A DNA stretch of 64,000 bases from Lasiosphaeris hirsuta (GCA_030549175.1 JAUKUA010000001.1:7130001-7194000); one strand, 5' to 3'; positions 11,701 to 23,471 are shown, counted from the first letter of the stretch. Program-made: numbers and translations. Notes: generated from the sequence alone by a model not told the origin.

Positions 11701-12091
11701 ACAGCATGGGGTTCGGCGGCATGCCCAGCCACGACGCGCTGTGGCGTCTGCCGCCCGGGAACAACAACCACGGCAGCCCCGAGACCAGCTCGGGCAGCGA
11801 AAGCGACCACAGTCTCCCGGACGGCGTGCTACGGACCCAGCCCCCAAGCGGAGGCGGGGGGGCTATGGTGGGCGGCGTGCAGGCGGCTAACGACATGATG
11901 GACTTTGACTGGGTGAGTTTTTTTGCTCTTGGAGAGAGAGAGGCGAGCGTGCGCTGACACGAATATGTCCCCAGGGCCAACTCGACCAGCTTTACCCGAC
12001 TGACCTGGCCGACTTTGACTTCAACACGCTCATCGAGCTGCGGCCGACGCAGATGCCGCCGCCGCCCAAGTGGAATGGGCCGCCGCTATAG
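8792..12091 (+). CDS. Zn2Cys6 transcription factor with fungal_trans domain and His/Gln-rich tail
   Basis: A nuclear DNA-binding regulator of 1,042 residues from four exons: 8792-9673, 9728-10288, 10344-11912 and 11975-12091, joined at phase 0. The binuclear cluster has Cys at residues 146, 149, 156, 162, 165 and 172 (C-x2-C-x6-C-x5-C-x2-C-x6-C), preceded by the basic KPIRRRMRMI. A short coiled coil follows (LTEIKEQVGSLERQLERDV). The middle region (about residues 330-700; IHRYFEAVHPIARCVHRASF, MAECLGLHRDGE) is typical of the fungal_trans regulatory domain. The tail has a His-Gln repeat, an Asn run and an acidic end (DLADFDFNTLIEL) that could activate transcription. The start ATG follows GCAAAA, a good fungal context. 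The target pathway is unknown. Confidence 0.92.
11385..11450 (+). repeat. CAGCAC hexanucleotide microsatellite inside the transcription factor
   Basis: About nine copies of a CAG-CAC hexamer encode alternating Gln-His, followed by degenerate copies (CAT CAG TAT CAG). The tract keeps frame, since the 6-nt unit changes length only by whole codons. Confidence 0.9.
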
Positions 12092-13029
12092 AACAGCAGG
12101 TGGGAGGGGCTGACCTGGTCGTGATCGGGGTAGGTATGCAACCGGATATAGCATGGAGATACTACACTACATATGAGGGCCGGGGCGTTTTGGCGGGGGG
12201 TTCGTTTGGCTCGTTTGGTGTGTAGGTCTAACCCCCAAGCAGCGGTGTCTTTTTTTCTTGTTTGAACTCTCTACCTACCTCGCCACCCAATCACGGGGGG
12301 CCCTCTCGTATATGGATGGAATACAGTGTCAGGGTTACCTGGTATTTTGTCGGGCGCGGCTGCTGGGCGGATGCACAAATACTAGGGGTTTCGAGTACAC
12401 AGCTTGCGGTTCCCATGGTGTTTTTTTTTTTTTTTTTTTTTTTTTTGGCTGGGTGGGATCGGCGGCTTTGTATGAGAGCTTGGATCTTCTTCTTTTTGGT
12501 GTTGGAGGACTACCTATGGGTCGGGACACGGCACGGCGCGCAGGTTCGTTGTGTTTCCTGCTTGGGAAGACTCGCTCCTTAGGAGCCATCTACGCTACGC
12601 TACCTATATATTGTCAATAAAATAGTAATATCTATTTGTGTCGTGTAGGTGGCTGTGGTTTGCTGTTACGCCAAGGGTCCTTCCTGGAGGGTTGTTGGAC
12701 GATCCCTCAGCCAGAGTGAACCGCTCAGGGGAGGGCTAGGTGGTGGGTGGACCCAGAGGTAGGCATGTCATGTGTAGTAGGTACGCACCTGTAGATGCTC
12801 CTTCCTCGATAGCATACCACGGGTTTATAAGCTAGGCTAGCTGCCTGCCCTCTCAACTGAAATCGCTGAGGATTGGGGACGTCTGTGGTGCTGTGGGAGT
12901 AAGAGGACCGTTCTTTCCTTCGGGAGATGCTTGCACTAGGTTCGACCCTATCTTTTTACAGTTATTCTTTTGTTTTTTATTCTTCGGGCAATTTCAATTC
13001 TTGTATAACTCCTATTTGATGTCTTATCG
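12092..13029. other. 3' region of the transcription factor with a 26-nt poly-T tract
   Basis: The 3' UTR and downstream spacer. Positions 12421-12446 are an uninterrupted run of T. No coding or RNA feature is recognised. Confidence 0.6.
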
Positions 13030-14112
13030 ACGCCGACTTCGGAGAGTTCGTGTCGTTGGCATGAGGCTTGCTCAAGTTTGCCTTTGTTGAAAGACATGCC
13101 AGTTGGCGTCCGAATGAGCTTGCTGCTGTATTCCACCGAGGAGATGCGTTATCTGGTCGCCAATCTCTATGCCCAAATAATCAAGTTTGGCGTTCGCGCC
13201 GTAAAGTGGTTCCAAGGATCCATGTTCAAAGCACGCCATCTCTTCCATTGCTCATCCATATAGCCTACGTGTCAAGGATATCGTCGATGGGATACTAGAA
13301 AATGTCCAGAGCATCGACCGGCTGGCTCTGGCTATGAGCTAGGCAGAGTAGCGGCGGATGCAACTGGAGCTTGCAGAAGCTAGGAAGGATACGGTAGCTT
13401 TGCGGAAAGACCTTGCTGAGAGCAACCAGAGGCTACTGATGGATGTCAGATCAACTTTGGAAGGCATGTCTCCCCTGCTCAGAATCTCAGGGACCATGAC
13501 TAACACATACCATCATCCAGCCTTCAGCCAACTCCAGTACTCGGGCCTGATGGACACCACAAGACGCGTCTGCGAGATCCAATTCTCCTAGATCCTTTCC
13601 TTCTTCTCCTCCTCAACCCCCCCCCTCCCCCCTTTCTGCCCAGAACTCAGCTTCAAATCCTGCCTCGTAACCCCGAGCCCTCCGACGCCGACGGGAAAGA
13701 GACAGCTAAAAACCCCTCGGCCACCCCAGCGGCATCCGAAAATGGGCCGCCTCCACCCCCTCCTCCCAGATCCTCATCAAAGGCTCCTTTCGCCGCGCGA
13801 CACGCAGCCCGAGACTTTGCTGTCGATGCCCTCGAGGTGATTTCCGAAGCCGGTATCCCCGTCTTCTGGGCCCATGACGCGTTGGACTCAACCAAACCCG
13901 ACTTCACCCCAGCTGATTGATATCCTGCGCTACCTCATTAGGAACCTAGACCTGGTCGAACGCATCGGGGGAGAAGATAGGGGGTGTTCATGGCTCGACG
14001 AGTTTCCGCGGCTGTACCAGGCTCTGAAGGTGCGAGGTGTGGCCGCTGTGGTCAGGGCCGCGTTCATACGGACGACTCGGGGGAATGTGGCAGTTAAAAG
14101 TCAAGTGGGGAG
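13030..14112 (+). pseudogene. Decayed gene with DUF7708-like segment (NACHT/ankyrin-type signalling family remnant)
   Basis: Three reading frames must be patched to follow one protein. Frame one gives LLLYSTEEMRYLVANLYAQI and VRAVKWFQGSMFKA up to ~13230. A one-base shift continues as HAISSIAHPYSLRVKDIVDG, then IDRLALAMS-stop-AE-stop-RRMQLEL. The two TAG codons are at 13340-13342 and 13349-13351, where the family typically has Gln (SQAEQR). Both fit CAG/CAA to TAG, a CpA to TpA change as made by RIP. After ~13590, frames near 13680-13918 (Pro-rich linker, then FAVDALEVISEAGIPVFWAH) and 13912-14122 (LIDILRYLIRNLDLVERIGG) suggest the C-terminal part, again joined only by a frameshift. I recall the first segment as the N-terminal DUF7708 type found in fungal NACHT/ankyrin proteins. 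Non-functional as it stands. Confidence 0.65.
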
Positions 14113-14519
14113 ACGATGCTCATGAGATTGCCCCTGGTTTTACCAAAGGCTAAAAGACGGCCGGCGAAACAGTGGGGAGGACGACCGAGGAAGAAAAGAC
14201 GGGGGGTCATGTCTGTAATTCGACTTGGCGGTGATGTCAGTTGGGTGCTTTTTGTCGAGAGAGAGGAGAGGCTGTGTGATTCAGGGGTAAAGGTTGCAAA
14301 AGGCGAACAAGGGGGTCGATCTCAAAGGACTTAACTGTATATCTGATGTGGCAGCCCAGTATGGATCTGCGTCATCAAGCACACATCTTTCCAAAGAAGC
14401 CATCTCTTGATATTCACATTGTGACCAAAACCAAGTCTAACTAGATACTTATCCTACCCATCTATTCGCACAAGCTACACCCGGCGTCCATATCTTCTTC
14501 ATTTTTCCCCCAAGTGCTC
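14113..14519. other. Spacer between two pseudogenes
   Basis: About 400 nt with short frames only; nothing recognised. Confidence 0.5.
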
Positions 14520-15477
14520 TCAGCCAAGATGGGGAAAACTTGACGCCCACGTGGAAACAAATGCGCCGGGAGGGAGGAAAAAGAGTGTTCGGAAGATCTC
14601 CACCGTGATAACAAGCCGAGCCACTATGTAAACGTAGGTAGCGAGCTGATCCCCCAAAATGCAGCCTCAGAGGTCCGGCCTTCGCACTTGTATATAGTAA
14701 TGGCTGCGTTTATGCGCTTGGGTTTTGACCAGTAGATGCCGTATATGATCAAGGCGCAACACAGAAAAGGCCAAGACTGCAATCTCGAGCTGGGGAAACA
14801 TCAATTTTGTTGGCTAGTCGGACGGCTATTTGGATCGTCGTCCATTGGATCTGGCATATCGCGGCCCCCTTGACCAGCCAGTCATCTTTGGGTTTGTCGA
14901 GGATGTCTTCGGTCGATATGTCACGCATGGATTTGAGAATGTTCAACTCGCAAAGTCTGAGGAGAGTGTCGGCGTCAAGATGGTAAGGATGGTGAATCAT
15001 ATCGTCTGAGGGATCGCCTTGGATAACGAAACCACCCATATTCGCAAAGTAGCTGTGCAAAAACGTCCATTCGACACCATCCTGGTGCGCGCATTTCTGG
15101 AAAGACGCACTCTCATGGATCCGACGTGCATTTTCGAGATCGTGCCAGGCTGTGCTGATTAGAATCTCGGGGGCAAACACGGTGACGAGCAACTACCACA
15201 TGTTTCGACGCATCTGACGGACCCGCTATCGCTAGACCGACATACGGTTTATCAGCTGCTCTGGCACATTGGGATGCTGAACGCTCCAGGTGCATGCGAT
15301 AATGGTGAAGAGGGAGCTCCAGAGTATGTCCAGTGTGCCTCTAACATTAGGAGACGTGACAAAATTTGCGGTTGCGTTGGGTGTTGAACAGGAGGTTGTG
15401 GTCACATTGTACGCCTCCGCTGCCGCTGCGAGAAACAGGGCGATGAACAGTATTGTTGATGTGCGCGAAAGCGACAT
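14520..15477 (-). pseudogene. Decayed multi-pass membrane protein gene with RIP-like stops
   Basis: Reading from an ATG at 15477 gives a signal peptide (MSLSRTSTILFIALFLAAAA) and then RGTLDILWSSLFTIIACTWS, which I recognise from a large family of fungal multi-pass membrane proteins of unknown function. The same frame continues past three TAG codons (15234-15232, 15228-15226, 15195-15193) into LLVTVFAPEILISTAW and WTFLHSYFANMGGFVI. One stop sits in MW-stop-LLV, where TGG is expected. Near 14795 an extra C shifts the frame, and a second one-base shift near 14765 is needed to reach ALIIYGIYWSKPKRIN. The tail RLVITVEIFRTLFFLPPGAF ends at TGA 14522-14520. With three nonsense codons and at least two frameshifts this cannot be functional, yet most of the protein is still readable. 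Confidence 0.75.
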
Positions 15478-15587
15478 TGTATACTGTAAAACGTGAACAG
15501 GGTGACATAAGTCAGTAACACAGCTAGCTGGGAGACACTTTACATCAACCAAAAATCCGAGATCACACCCACCTGATGCTGTTGGGA

Positions 15588-15848
15588 TCAAGGGCTAAGA
15601 GGGTATTGGTGTCTCTGACGGTGAATAAGAGCGTCCATTGTCTGTCTAGACCACAAAAACATGGGGAGCTTGATAGCTTGGGCACCATGGTACTCAAAAA
15701 TAGCTGGAAACAAGAAGTCAGAAAGCAGCCTCGCATCCGGCCACGCCTAGCTGTCACCGCATTGTGCCCAACGTGTCGTTCATGAATACGTGGGTGTAGT
15801 CCATAAAGACAGCAGCCCAATTTAGCTCCACGATGGAGTAGAGGACTG
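15588..15848 (-). pseudogene. Degenerate coding-like fragment, family unknown
   Basis: Two frames look protein-like but do not join. The first is LYSIVELNWAAVFMDYTHVF followed by several stops. The second, shifted, is AIKLPMFLWSRQTMDALIHR, ending at TGA 15590-15588. The hydrophobic/aromatic make-up suggests another membrane protein remnant, perhaps part of the same decayed locus. No family is named. Confidence 0.35.
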
Positions 15849-16376
15849 GTGAGTAGATGTAAAAACAAAACAGCGTGGACACGTTATTCCACCTTTGATT
15901 TGTGCGAGGAAAGTCGTGTTGCGAATCAGATAGTTATATGTTACCACACAGCCTTGGGCCTTCTTTCCTCCTGTGAGCCGTTACCGGGCTCTGTCTGGTG
16001 TAAGTGGCAGTGGCGGTGGTGGTCAATCTCTGACGCCTTAGCCAAGACAAGTAGTCTAAGCCGCCACAATAATGCTCGTCCCTTGCCTTTCTAATCACCG
16101 CAACATCGAGATGGGACAGAGATGTGACGAAAGCTAAGTCCACCCCCGGCGGCAGTTTCATCAGATTGAGCTATCGTCTAATCAGTAGGGACGAGCAAAA
16201 ATTACCAATTCTTCCTCAAAACGTTTCATCGCATCTTTTAATGCCAGCTCTAAGCGGAATTCCCCTCAAACTAGACTTGAGAAGGTTCTCACCTAGGCCA
16301 AACACGGTTCAACGACTGTCCGAAAATCTAATGTAAATTGTCCCTACATCTATTTACACTACCCCTAAAAGACAGC
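15849..16376. other. Spacer downstream of the aldehyde dehydrogenase gene
   Basis: About 530 nt holding the 3' UTR of the dehydrogenase and no recognised feature. Confidence 0.5.
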
Positions 16377-18147
16377 CTAGCTCTGCGTCGGCATGGCCAC
16401 GTCGGCCTTCTTCGAGATGGCATCTGTGCCAGCCCACAGGCTCGTGACCGTCTTGGTCTGTGTATAAAAGTTGACACCGGGCTTTCCATAAAAGGTGCTC
16501 GCACCTCCGCCAGCCACGCTCTTCTTGTTCCCCGTAAAGCTGAACATGGGGAGGGGCACGGGAATGGGGACGTTGATCCCGACCTGGCCGGCTTGGATCC
16601 GCCTGCGGAATTCCTCAGCGGTTGGCCCGCTCCGTGTGAAGATGGCCACGCCGTTTCCATACTCGTTATCGTTGATGAGATCAATCGCCTCATCCAGGCT
16701 ATCCACGTTCAGGCACACCAGGACCGGGCCGAAGATCTCCTCCTTGTAGCACTGCATCTGCGGCGTCACGTTGGTGATGATGGTCGGTGCGATCCAGTTG
16801 CCGTTGGGGTACTTGGCGGGCTTGAAGCCGCGGCCGTCGAGGAGGATGGTGGCACCCTCGGCCTCGGCGCTCGCGATCAGACCCTCGATGCGGGCCTTGC
16901 TCTGCGGGCTGATGACGGGGCCCAGGTCGGCGCCGGCCTCGAACCCGGCATTGACCTGCAGCGCCTTGGCGCGCTCGGCCAGCTCGGGCAGCCACTCCTT
17001 GGTCTCGCCCACTAGAACAACCGTCGAAAGCGCCATGCAGCGCTGGCCAGCGGCGCCAAAGGCAGCGCCCGTCACAGCGTTGAGGAACTGGTTCTTGTTG
17101 CAGTCGGGGAGGACGGCGGCGTGGTTCTTGGCGCCCAGGTTGGCCTGCACGCGCTTGCCGTTAGCGGAGCCGCGGGTAAAGATGTACTCGCCCGCCTTGT
17201 TGCCGCCGACGAAGCTGACGGCCTTGATGGCCGGCTCGTCGAGGATGAAGTTGACGGCGCGGTGGGCACCGTGCACTACGTTGACGACACCCTCGGGGAA
17301 GCCAGCCTTCTGGACTAGCTCGGCGAGGATCATGGCTGCACCGGGGTCACGCTCCGACGGCTTGAGGATCAGTGTGTTGCCCGTTACGGTAGCAATGGGG
17401 ATGCACCAGAGGGGAATCATGGCGGGGAAGTCTGGGAGCGGTTAGTTTGACAACCTGGCACTTTCCACTCCATGGGAACCTACTAAAGGGGCAGATGGCA
17501 GCCACGACACCTAGGGGCTCGCGGTACGTCCTGGTCTCCATATCCTTGGCAACCTCAAGCACCTCGCCCTTGAGGAGCTCCGGGGCAGAGCAGGCAGCCT
17601 CAGCAACCTGCAGACCACGCAGCACGTCGCCCCTGGCATCGGCAAACGTCTTGCCCTGCTCGAGGGTAATGCTCGCGGCCAGACGGTCCCAGTTCTCGCG
17701 GATCAGGGCCACAAACTTGAACATGACGCCCTGGCGGTACAGCACGCTCGTCGACTTCCACTTGACAAAGGCGCGCTCGGCCGAGGCCACGGCGGCCTTG
17801 AGCTCCTCATCCGTGTTCTGCGGGACCCGAGTGACTAGGTTGTTGGTGGCGGGGTCGTGCAGGTCGATGAACTCGCTCGTGTTGGAGGCGACGAACTGGT
17901 TGTCGACGAAGTAGGGCGTGTCCTGGACCGACTCGATCTTGTTGTGGTTCGTGGGGAAGCTCGTGGCGGTGGTCTCCAGAGGCCGCAGGTGGAGTGCCGT
18001 GGCGTGTATCCTCGCCGCGGCCGAGGACGACTTGTTGGGAGCAGCCATTCTCGATTTCGATGTAGGCAAGCGGGTACTGAGGGAGAGGTATCGCGGTGAA
18101 CTGAGTGCAAGTCGACCCGGGGCTGCGCGGGCTGCGAGACGACGCAT
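16377..18147 (-). CDS. Methylmalonate-semialdehyde dehydrogenase, mitochondrial (CoA-acylating)
   Basis: This enzyme oxidises methylmalonate semialdehyde or malonate semialdehyde to propionyl-CoA or acetyl-CoA with NAD+ and CoA, in valine and pyrimidine catabolism in the mitochondrion. Two exons, 18147-17484 and 17431-16377, give 572 residues. The splice rebuilds the family motif [12 protein letters not shown]. The first ~60 residues are an Arg/Ser-rich presequence ([17 protein letters not shown]). The nucleotide-binding region shows [13 protein letters not shown], and the catalytic Cys lies in [15 protein letters not shown]. The C-terminal half has [20 protein letters not shown] and the [19 protein letters not shown] signature that separates this class from other aldehyde dehydrogenases. 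The upstream frame is open but has no ATG before 18147. Confidence 0.95.
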
Positions 18148-18939
18148 TGTTCGGGAGGAAGAGTCGAGGCAGCGAGGATCCGCGGGGAGGGTCGAGGGTC
18201 GAGGACACAACTGTCGGTCTGCTGGTCTCTTGCACTCTCACCCTCTAGTCTGTGGCTAGTCTTTCTAACTGGCTCGAGGACACGGCACGAGGACGGCAGG
18301 GCAGCAGTGCAGTGCAGCTCAATACCGGCTCCTATTATTACCCGCCGACTCAGATGGCACCATTGGAGTGCTTTGGGGTATCAGGTATCAGTGCAGCTTC
18401 TAGGTTGCAGGTTGGGGGAGGAGCCCTCCTTTATCCGGGGGAGCGACATCGCAGGGATGGGGACGTCAGGGAATAAGGGCCAACGGGTGCCCCATCGGCA
18501 ACATCTCAACACCCGTCGCGGGGAAAAGTGAGGGGAAAGCCGCTCCATGCCGAGAGCCAAGCAATCCCGACCAATTCGCCTCTTCCATTGGCTTCAGCTC
18601 GGGGCCCCCTACCAAAACAGCCGCGTGACCAAACACCCTGCCAACGTATCCATGTAATTGACAATCATCCATCGTTTGACATTGACATGAAGTTGCACAA
18701 GTTCATTCATCACCCATTGTAATTTTGTATCCCTAGAATACACAATGCGCCGTAGGACTCCGGCCTCTCGACCTTGACGAGCAAGCAATAAAAAAAAGGG
18801 AATAAATAAAAAAGATGGCCCGCCGATCGGTGCCAGTTCCTCACGAAACACTTTCTGGGATGCCTATTTTGCTTCTCCTAATCCTATCTGGGCTCGGCTA
18901 CCCTCTCATATCGTCACATCCTCTACCCTCTACGCCGCT
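18148..18939. other. Spacer between calnexin and the dehydrogenase, promoter of the latter
   Basis: The promoter of the dehydrogenase and the 3' UTR of calnexin. No further coding feature is seen. Confidence 0.5.
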
Positions 18940-20900
18940 CTAGTTATTCCGCGTAGAGCGCTTGTTGGCCTCACCCTTGGCAGCCTCAACTCCCGACGAA
19001 GCCGCCGCAGCGACCTTATCCTTGGCATCCTTTGCCTTGTCCTTCACATCGGCAACCACCTTCTTGGCCGCCGGGACAGGAGAGCTGCCGCCAGACAGGA
19101 TGCTGACGAGGATGGCAAGAACAGTCACCGCGAGAGCGGCAAGACCACCGGCAATCTCGGGAACGAACTTGATCGCCTCAATGGGGTCCTTCTGCGCGAG
19201 CGTGACAAAGAGGCCGAACTTCTCCTTGATGTAGGTAACCGGGTCATCCTTGAAGTTGAGGTCGTTGGGCGACGCAGGCTTCTTCTCCTCCTCCTTGGGC
19301 TTGTCAGCAACCTCAGCAAGCTCCTCGAGAGGGTGCTTCTTGAAGAAGGTCTCGTCAGCCAGCTTCTTGGCATCGTCAATCGAGTGGCCGACGTAGATGT
19401 TGTCGAAGAGGATGTTGTTCTGCATGGTCCAGATCTCAAAGCCAATCTATTATTGCAACACGTTTAGCAATTGCGCAATCATCGTACCGGCGAGAAATAA
19501 CTTACAGCACCCATGGGCTCAAAGTTGGCAGGAGTCTTGTCCTCAAAGTAATTGGGGTTCTTGATCTTGCGAGGCGCCCAGACACCCTTGTAGGCTGGGT
19601 TGTCGATGTAAGGCGCGGTCCACTTACCCTTATACTCGGGGTTCTTAGTCATGGGCTTAGTCCACGGGCCACATCCAGAGACATCGGCGCACTTGGGGTT
19701 GGGGACGGTAGGGGCGACCCAGTCGCCATCCTCCTCGTCATCCCAGTCCTCGGGCTTCTGGGCCTCCGGGTCGGGAACAGTCTGGGGCTCGTCAACGAGC
19801 CAGTCGGCCGGCTGGGTAGCCTCCTCATCAACAATCTCGAACGGAGCATCCTCATCCCAGTCCTCGGGCTTGGTAGCCTCCGGGTCAGGAATGCGGGCCT
19901 CGTCAACCCAGTCCTCGGGCTTCTTGTCCTTGGGGTCGTCGATCTCGGTCGGGGGGTTGACGGTGGGGGTGAAGTCCTCAAGGAGGCTACCCTCCTTGAC
20001 CTGCTCGCCGTTCTGCTGGATCACGTAGGTGTTATTGGGATGGACAATGAGCGTGTAGAGCTCGGTGGTCTTGGTGATCTTGGCCGTGGGAGGCGAGTTG
20101 AGGTGCTTCTCCTCGTACTCGCCCGTCTTGGGGTTCTTGTGGTTGAAGATGAAGTGGACCTTGTTGGTGTGGCCGCACTTGTCGGGGCCGAACATGATGA
20201 CGTAGGGCGTCGTGTTCGAGAACTCATCCTGGTGGAGAGCCTTAGTCTCCCGGAGGAGCTTGAGGTAGGCACCACCGCATTCAAGGCCGTCTGAAAGAAG
20301 GAATTAGTGAATGTTTGAGTTTCAAGTGTCGGGACCAACATACTCTGTAGCTTGACCTCGTATTGGACCACCAGGGTCTTGCCCTTAGGATCGATCTTCT
20401 TGGGGAACTTGGCCGAGATTGCGTGATGGGCAGCGGCGTTCTTCACCACGAGACCCTTGTCGCCAACCATTCCCTTGTAGACGACGGGCTCCTCAACGGC
20501 CCATTCGCCGACGTAGGCCCACTCCTCGTCACCCTGGACGTCCTTCTTGGCGTGGGAAGGCTTCCACCGCTTCTCCCAGTCATCGGTAAACTGCTCAAGG
20601 AAAGGAGCCTTAAGCTTTGTGGGCTGTTTGATAGTTCGTCAGTAACTGTCTCCAGGGTCGCAGCGCGCAGCGCATTGATGTGGGCCGATTCGACAACCAG
20701 AGCCAGACAGGGCTGGATGGTGTGCGATGGCGATTGGCAGCGGGGGTGGTACTCACTGTGAACGTCGGGAGCTCGGCGGCGGCGGCAGTTGAGGCGTCGG
20801 CAGCGGGGCTGTCGTCCTTGAGTACCTTCTGCTCATCGGCATAGGCGTTGCCTACCAGCAGCGCTGCGCTGGCAGCAGCAGCAGCGACGTTGAACCTCAT
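18940..20900 (-). CDS. CNX1: Calnexin, ER membrane lectin chaperone
   Basis: Calnexin binds monoglucosylated N-glycans on nascent glycoproteins in the ER and retains misfolded ones. Four exons (20900-20757, 20623-20344, 20290-19506, 19446-18940) join to 571 residues. A signal peptide (residues 1-22, ending NAYA) leads into the lectin domain, with [16 protein letters not shown] rebuilt across intron 2 and [19 protein letters not shown]. The P-domain follows, with type 1 repeats ([14 protein letters not shown] and variants) and type 2 repeats ([17 protein letters not shown]). Next come [20 protein letters not shown], a single membrane helix near residues 480-500 ([20 protein letters not shown]) and a short charged cytosolic tail. 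It is divergent from MDE1. Confidence 0.96.
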
Positions 20901-22442
20901 TATGAAGGCGGAGCGCTGTCTCAAGCAGCTCTGCGATCGCGGTGCAAATGGGGTGCGAAGAAGTGGAAGAAGACTAGAGCAAGTCGTCTACGGAGACAGA
21001 CGAGACGTATTTATCGGGCAATGGATGGCACTCCCAAAGCTCGAGGAAAAGGGGAAGTAGGGTCGACGGTTGAGGGGGGAAAAAGTGGTGAATTTGAAGT
21101 TCAGCAAGTGCAATCGGACAACGTGTCTTTAACGAAATTCCGTTTACTGAGCTCGAGCTCGGGGCTTGGCCTGCTCGCTCCAAGAGCGGGACCAGCTTTT
21201 GCGGGGGCAGTTTGGCGCGGCGGCTGGATGGGGCACAGCCAGGAGCAACCAGCCAAGCTGTCCTCTACCTTAGCTGTGTGGCCTCAGCGGAAGGCCTTCG
21301 AAACTTCCATCCCGTCCATTGGCGCGCCGGAACTACTATCCGTCTATCACTTATGCTAAGCACCCCGTACCAATATTGTAGCAATATCAAGCGAGCCACA
21401 TCTCCTCTCGATGCATGTGCTTTAACCACCTGTTCACTTGGACCCTTGTGATGATTTCATCGCACCTGCTGAGTTTTGTTTCTGTTGGTTCACTCAGGGT
21501 CCTGGGGGTTCCCAGCAATTGACGCTCCAAGACATTGGGTTGACAGCGGCGAGCCGAGAGGTGGGGCTACCCACTTTGTTAGGTTCCCCAAGCACGGGTC
21601 TCATGTCGAGAGTCAAGACCTTCAACGTCGCCAAATCTCGACGACACAACGGCTGAGCGGCAGCTCTATCATCTCAAATCTTCCGATAGCTCGGGGGTCT
21701 TGGAATTCATGGCCATTTAGATGATTCACTGTCGAAACATAGCTGTTCACATCGGCTGGCCTGATTGAGTTACTGCAGGGTGGGTCACAGGTTGCATTGA
21801 GAGTTCGGTTTCACAAGGCTACAGAGTGCCCTCCTTCCGTTGTTGAATACCGATCATCGGGTGAATGTTAGGCACGGTGCTCCAGGCCAATTTCCCATGA
21901 TCCTCACTGCCCGACGGTCAATTGCTGCATTGAGGTGTTTGCGGTCCACCTGGTCTCGTCTCAGCTCGCTCGTCCAAGTTGCTGGTTCAAGTTGCCTTCC
22001 TCAGCTTCCACGTGGAGCAATTGGAAGCTCGAGCTTGGCCAGCTGCTGCTGTGGATAGCCCTGGACTCCCGAGTGGATCCGGTGCCGGGGCAAGCGTGCT
22101 ATGCGTAAAATCGCCGCTTGGAATCGGAACGACTCCGAGCCCAGCGTGCTTGTCGTCAATTTAGCCTCAAATAGCCTCATTTGCAATTTGACACTGCCGC
22201 CCCGTTAAAATCGCGGTAGAAGAGCAGATCGATTCTCGAGCCCCCATCAAACCCCAATTGAACCCAATTGAGCCCCATACCTTCGATACGACCGGGGACA
22301 CAGCACTCTACCGCCTCTACCGACTTCTACCTGGAAAACCACCTTGGCCTCTCCGGAGCCTTTCTGCACCGCTGCTAGCTCCGCGCGCTTCGGGTGTTTA
22401 ACCCCGCGACGTCACTATCCCAGCCTTGGTCCCGATAGCGAA
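20901..22442. promoter_or_regulatory. Divergent promoter region of calnexin and MDE1
   Basis: A 1.5 kb shared upstream region. Close to MDE1 there is a tandem pair of CCAATTG boxes (CCAAT at 22254-22258 and 22264-22268, both on the plus strand, 10 bp apart), about 180 nt before the ATG. I found no convincing unfolded-protein-response element for calnexin by eye, and no other gene. Confidence 0.4.
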
Positions 22443-23290
22443 ATGGCCCCGCCATCCGATGCCCCTGCCCAGCCGGCCGGCGACGCCAGCGACAACACCA
22501 ACGACCACCTCGTGCAATCCGACAACCCAGAACACCCGGCGAACCTGATCCCCTCGCTGTGCGCCAAGTTCTGGACACTGGGGTGGGTGACGGGCACCGG
22601 AGGAGGGGCTTCGATTCGTGACGAGTACGTTGGCCAACCCCTCCACCCCCCATTCCCAAGCTAACGTAGCGCAGTGACCTTGTCTACATTGCGCCCTCGG
22701 GCGTGCAGAAGGAGCTGATGAAGCCCGCCGACATCTACGTGCTCTCGCTCGCGGCCCAGGCGAAGTCGCTGGACCGGCGCAGCCGGATGTATCTGCGCAG
22801 CCCGGCGCGGTATAAGCCGAGCCAGTGCACGCCGCTCTTCCTGGCGGCCTTCACCAAGCGCAACGCGAGCTGCTGCATCCACACGCACTCGCACTGGGCG
22901 GTGCTGGTGACGCTGATCCTCGAGACGCAGGGGCCCGGCAACGACCGCGAGTTCCGCATCAACAACATTGAGCAGATCAAGGGCTTTGGCCGCGGCTTCG
23001 ACCGCCCCGGCAACCTGGGCTACCACGACACCCTGCGCATCCCCGTCATTGAGAACACGGCGCATGAGGAGGACCTGACCGAGTTCCTCGAGGAGGCCAT
23101 GGAAAGGTACCCCGACGCCTACGCCGTCCTCGTGCGCCGCCATGGTGTCTATGTCTGGGGCGAGACGGTGCACAAGGCCAAGACGCAGTGCGAGAGCCTG
23201 GATTACCTCTTCCAGCTCGCCGTCGAGATGAAGAGGCTGGATCTGCCCTGGATCACAAAGATTGAGCCGGTGAAGCCCACGCGAGCGTAG
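22443..23290 (+). CDS. MDE1: Methylthioribulose-1-phosphate dehydratase (methionine salvage)
   Basis: This zinc enzyme of the class II aldolase fold dehydrates 5-methylthioribulose-1-phosphate to the diketo phosphate, step two of recycling methylthioadenosine to methionine, in the cytosol. Two exons, 22443-22624 and 22675-23290 (intron 50 nt), give 265 residues. Family landmarks are [31 protein letters not shown] sequence at the exon junction ([14 protein letters not shown]), the zinc-binding [28 protein letters not shown] and the third metal His in [10 protein letters not shown]. The start is the first ATG; the upstream frame has only TTG. Confidence 0.95.
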
Positions 23291-23471
23291 CCGCTGCCGC
23301 GGCCAGCCGAGAGACTTGGCAATCCGAAGATGAAGGGCGTCTCCCTTCTTGATTATTAACTGCTGTGCATATATAAAAATGCCGTCTTGATCCAGTGATT
23401 CAATCCATTACCAACCAATACCAGCCATCAACATCCCATTACCCCCATCAAACATAGGCACATCACACCCC

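Noticed and set aside
11376..11810. Antisense frame rich in Val/Leu over the His-Gln repeat
   Set aside because: It is the shadow of the CAGCAC repeat within the transcription factor.
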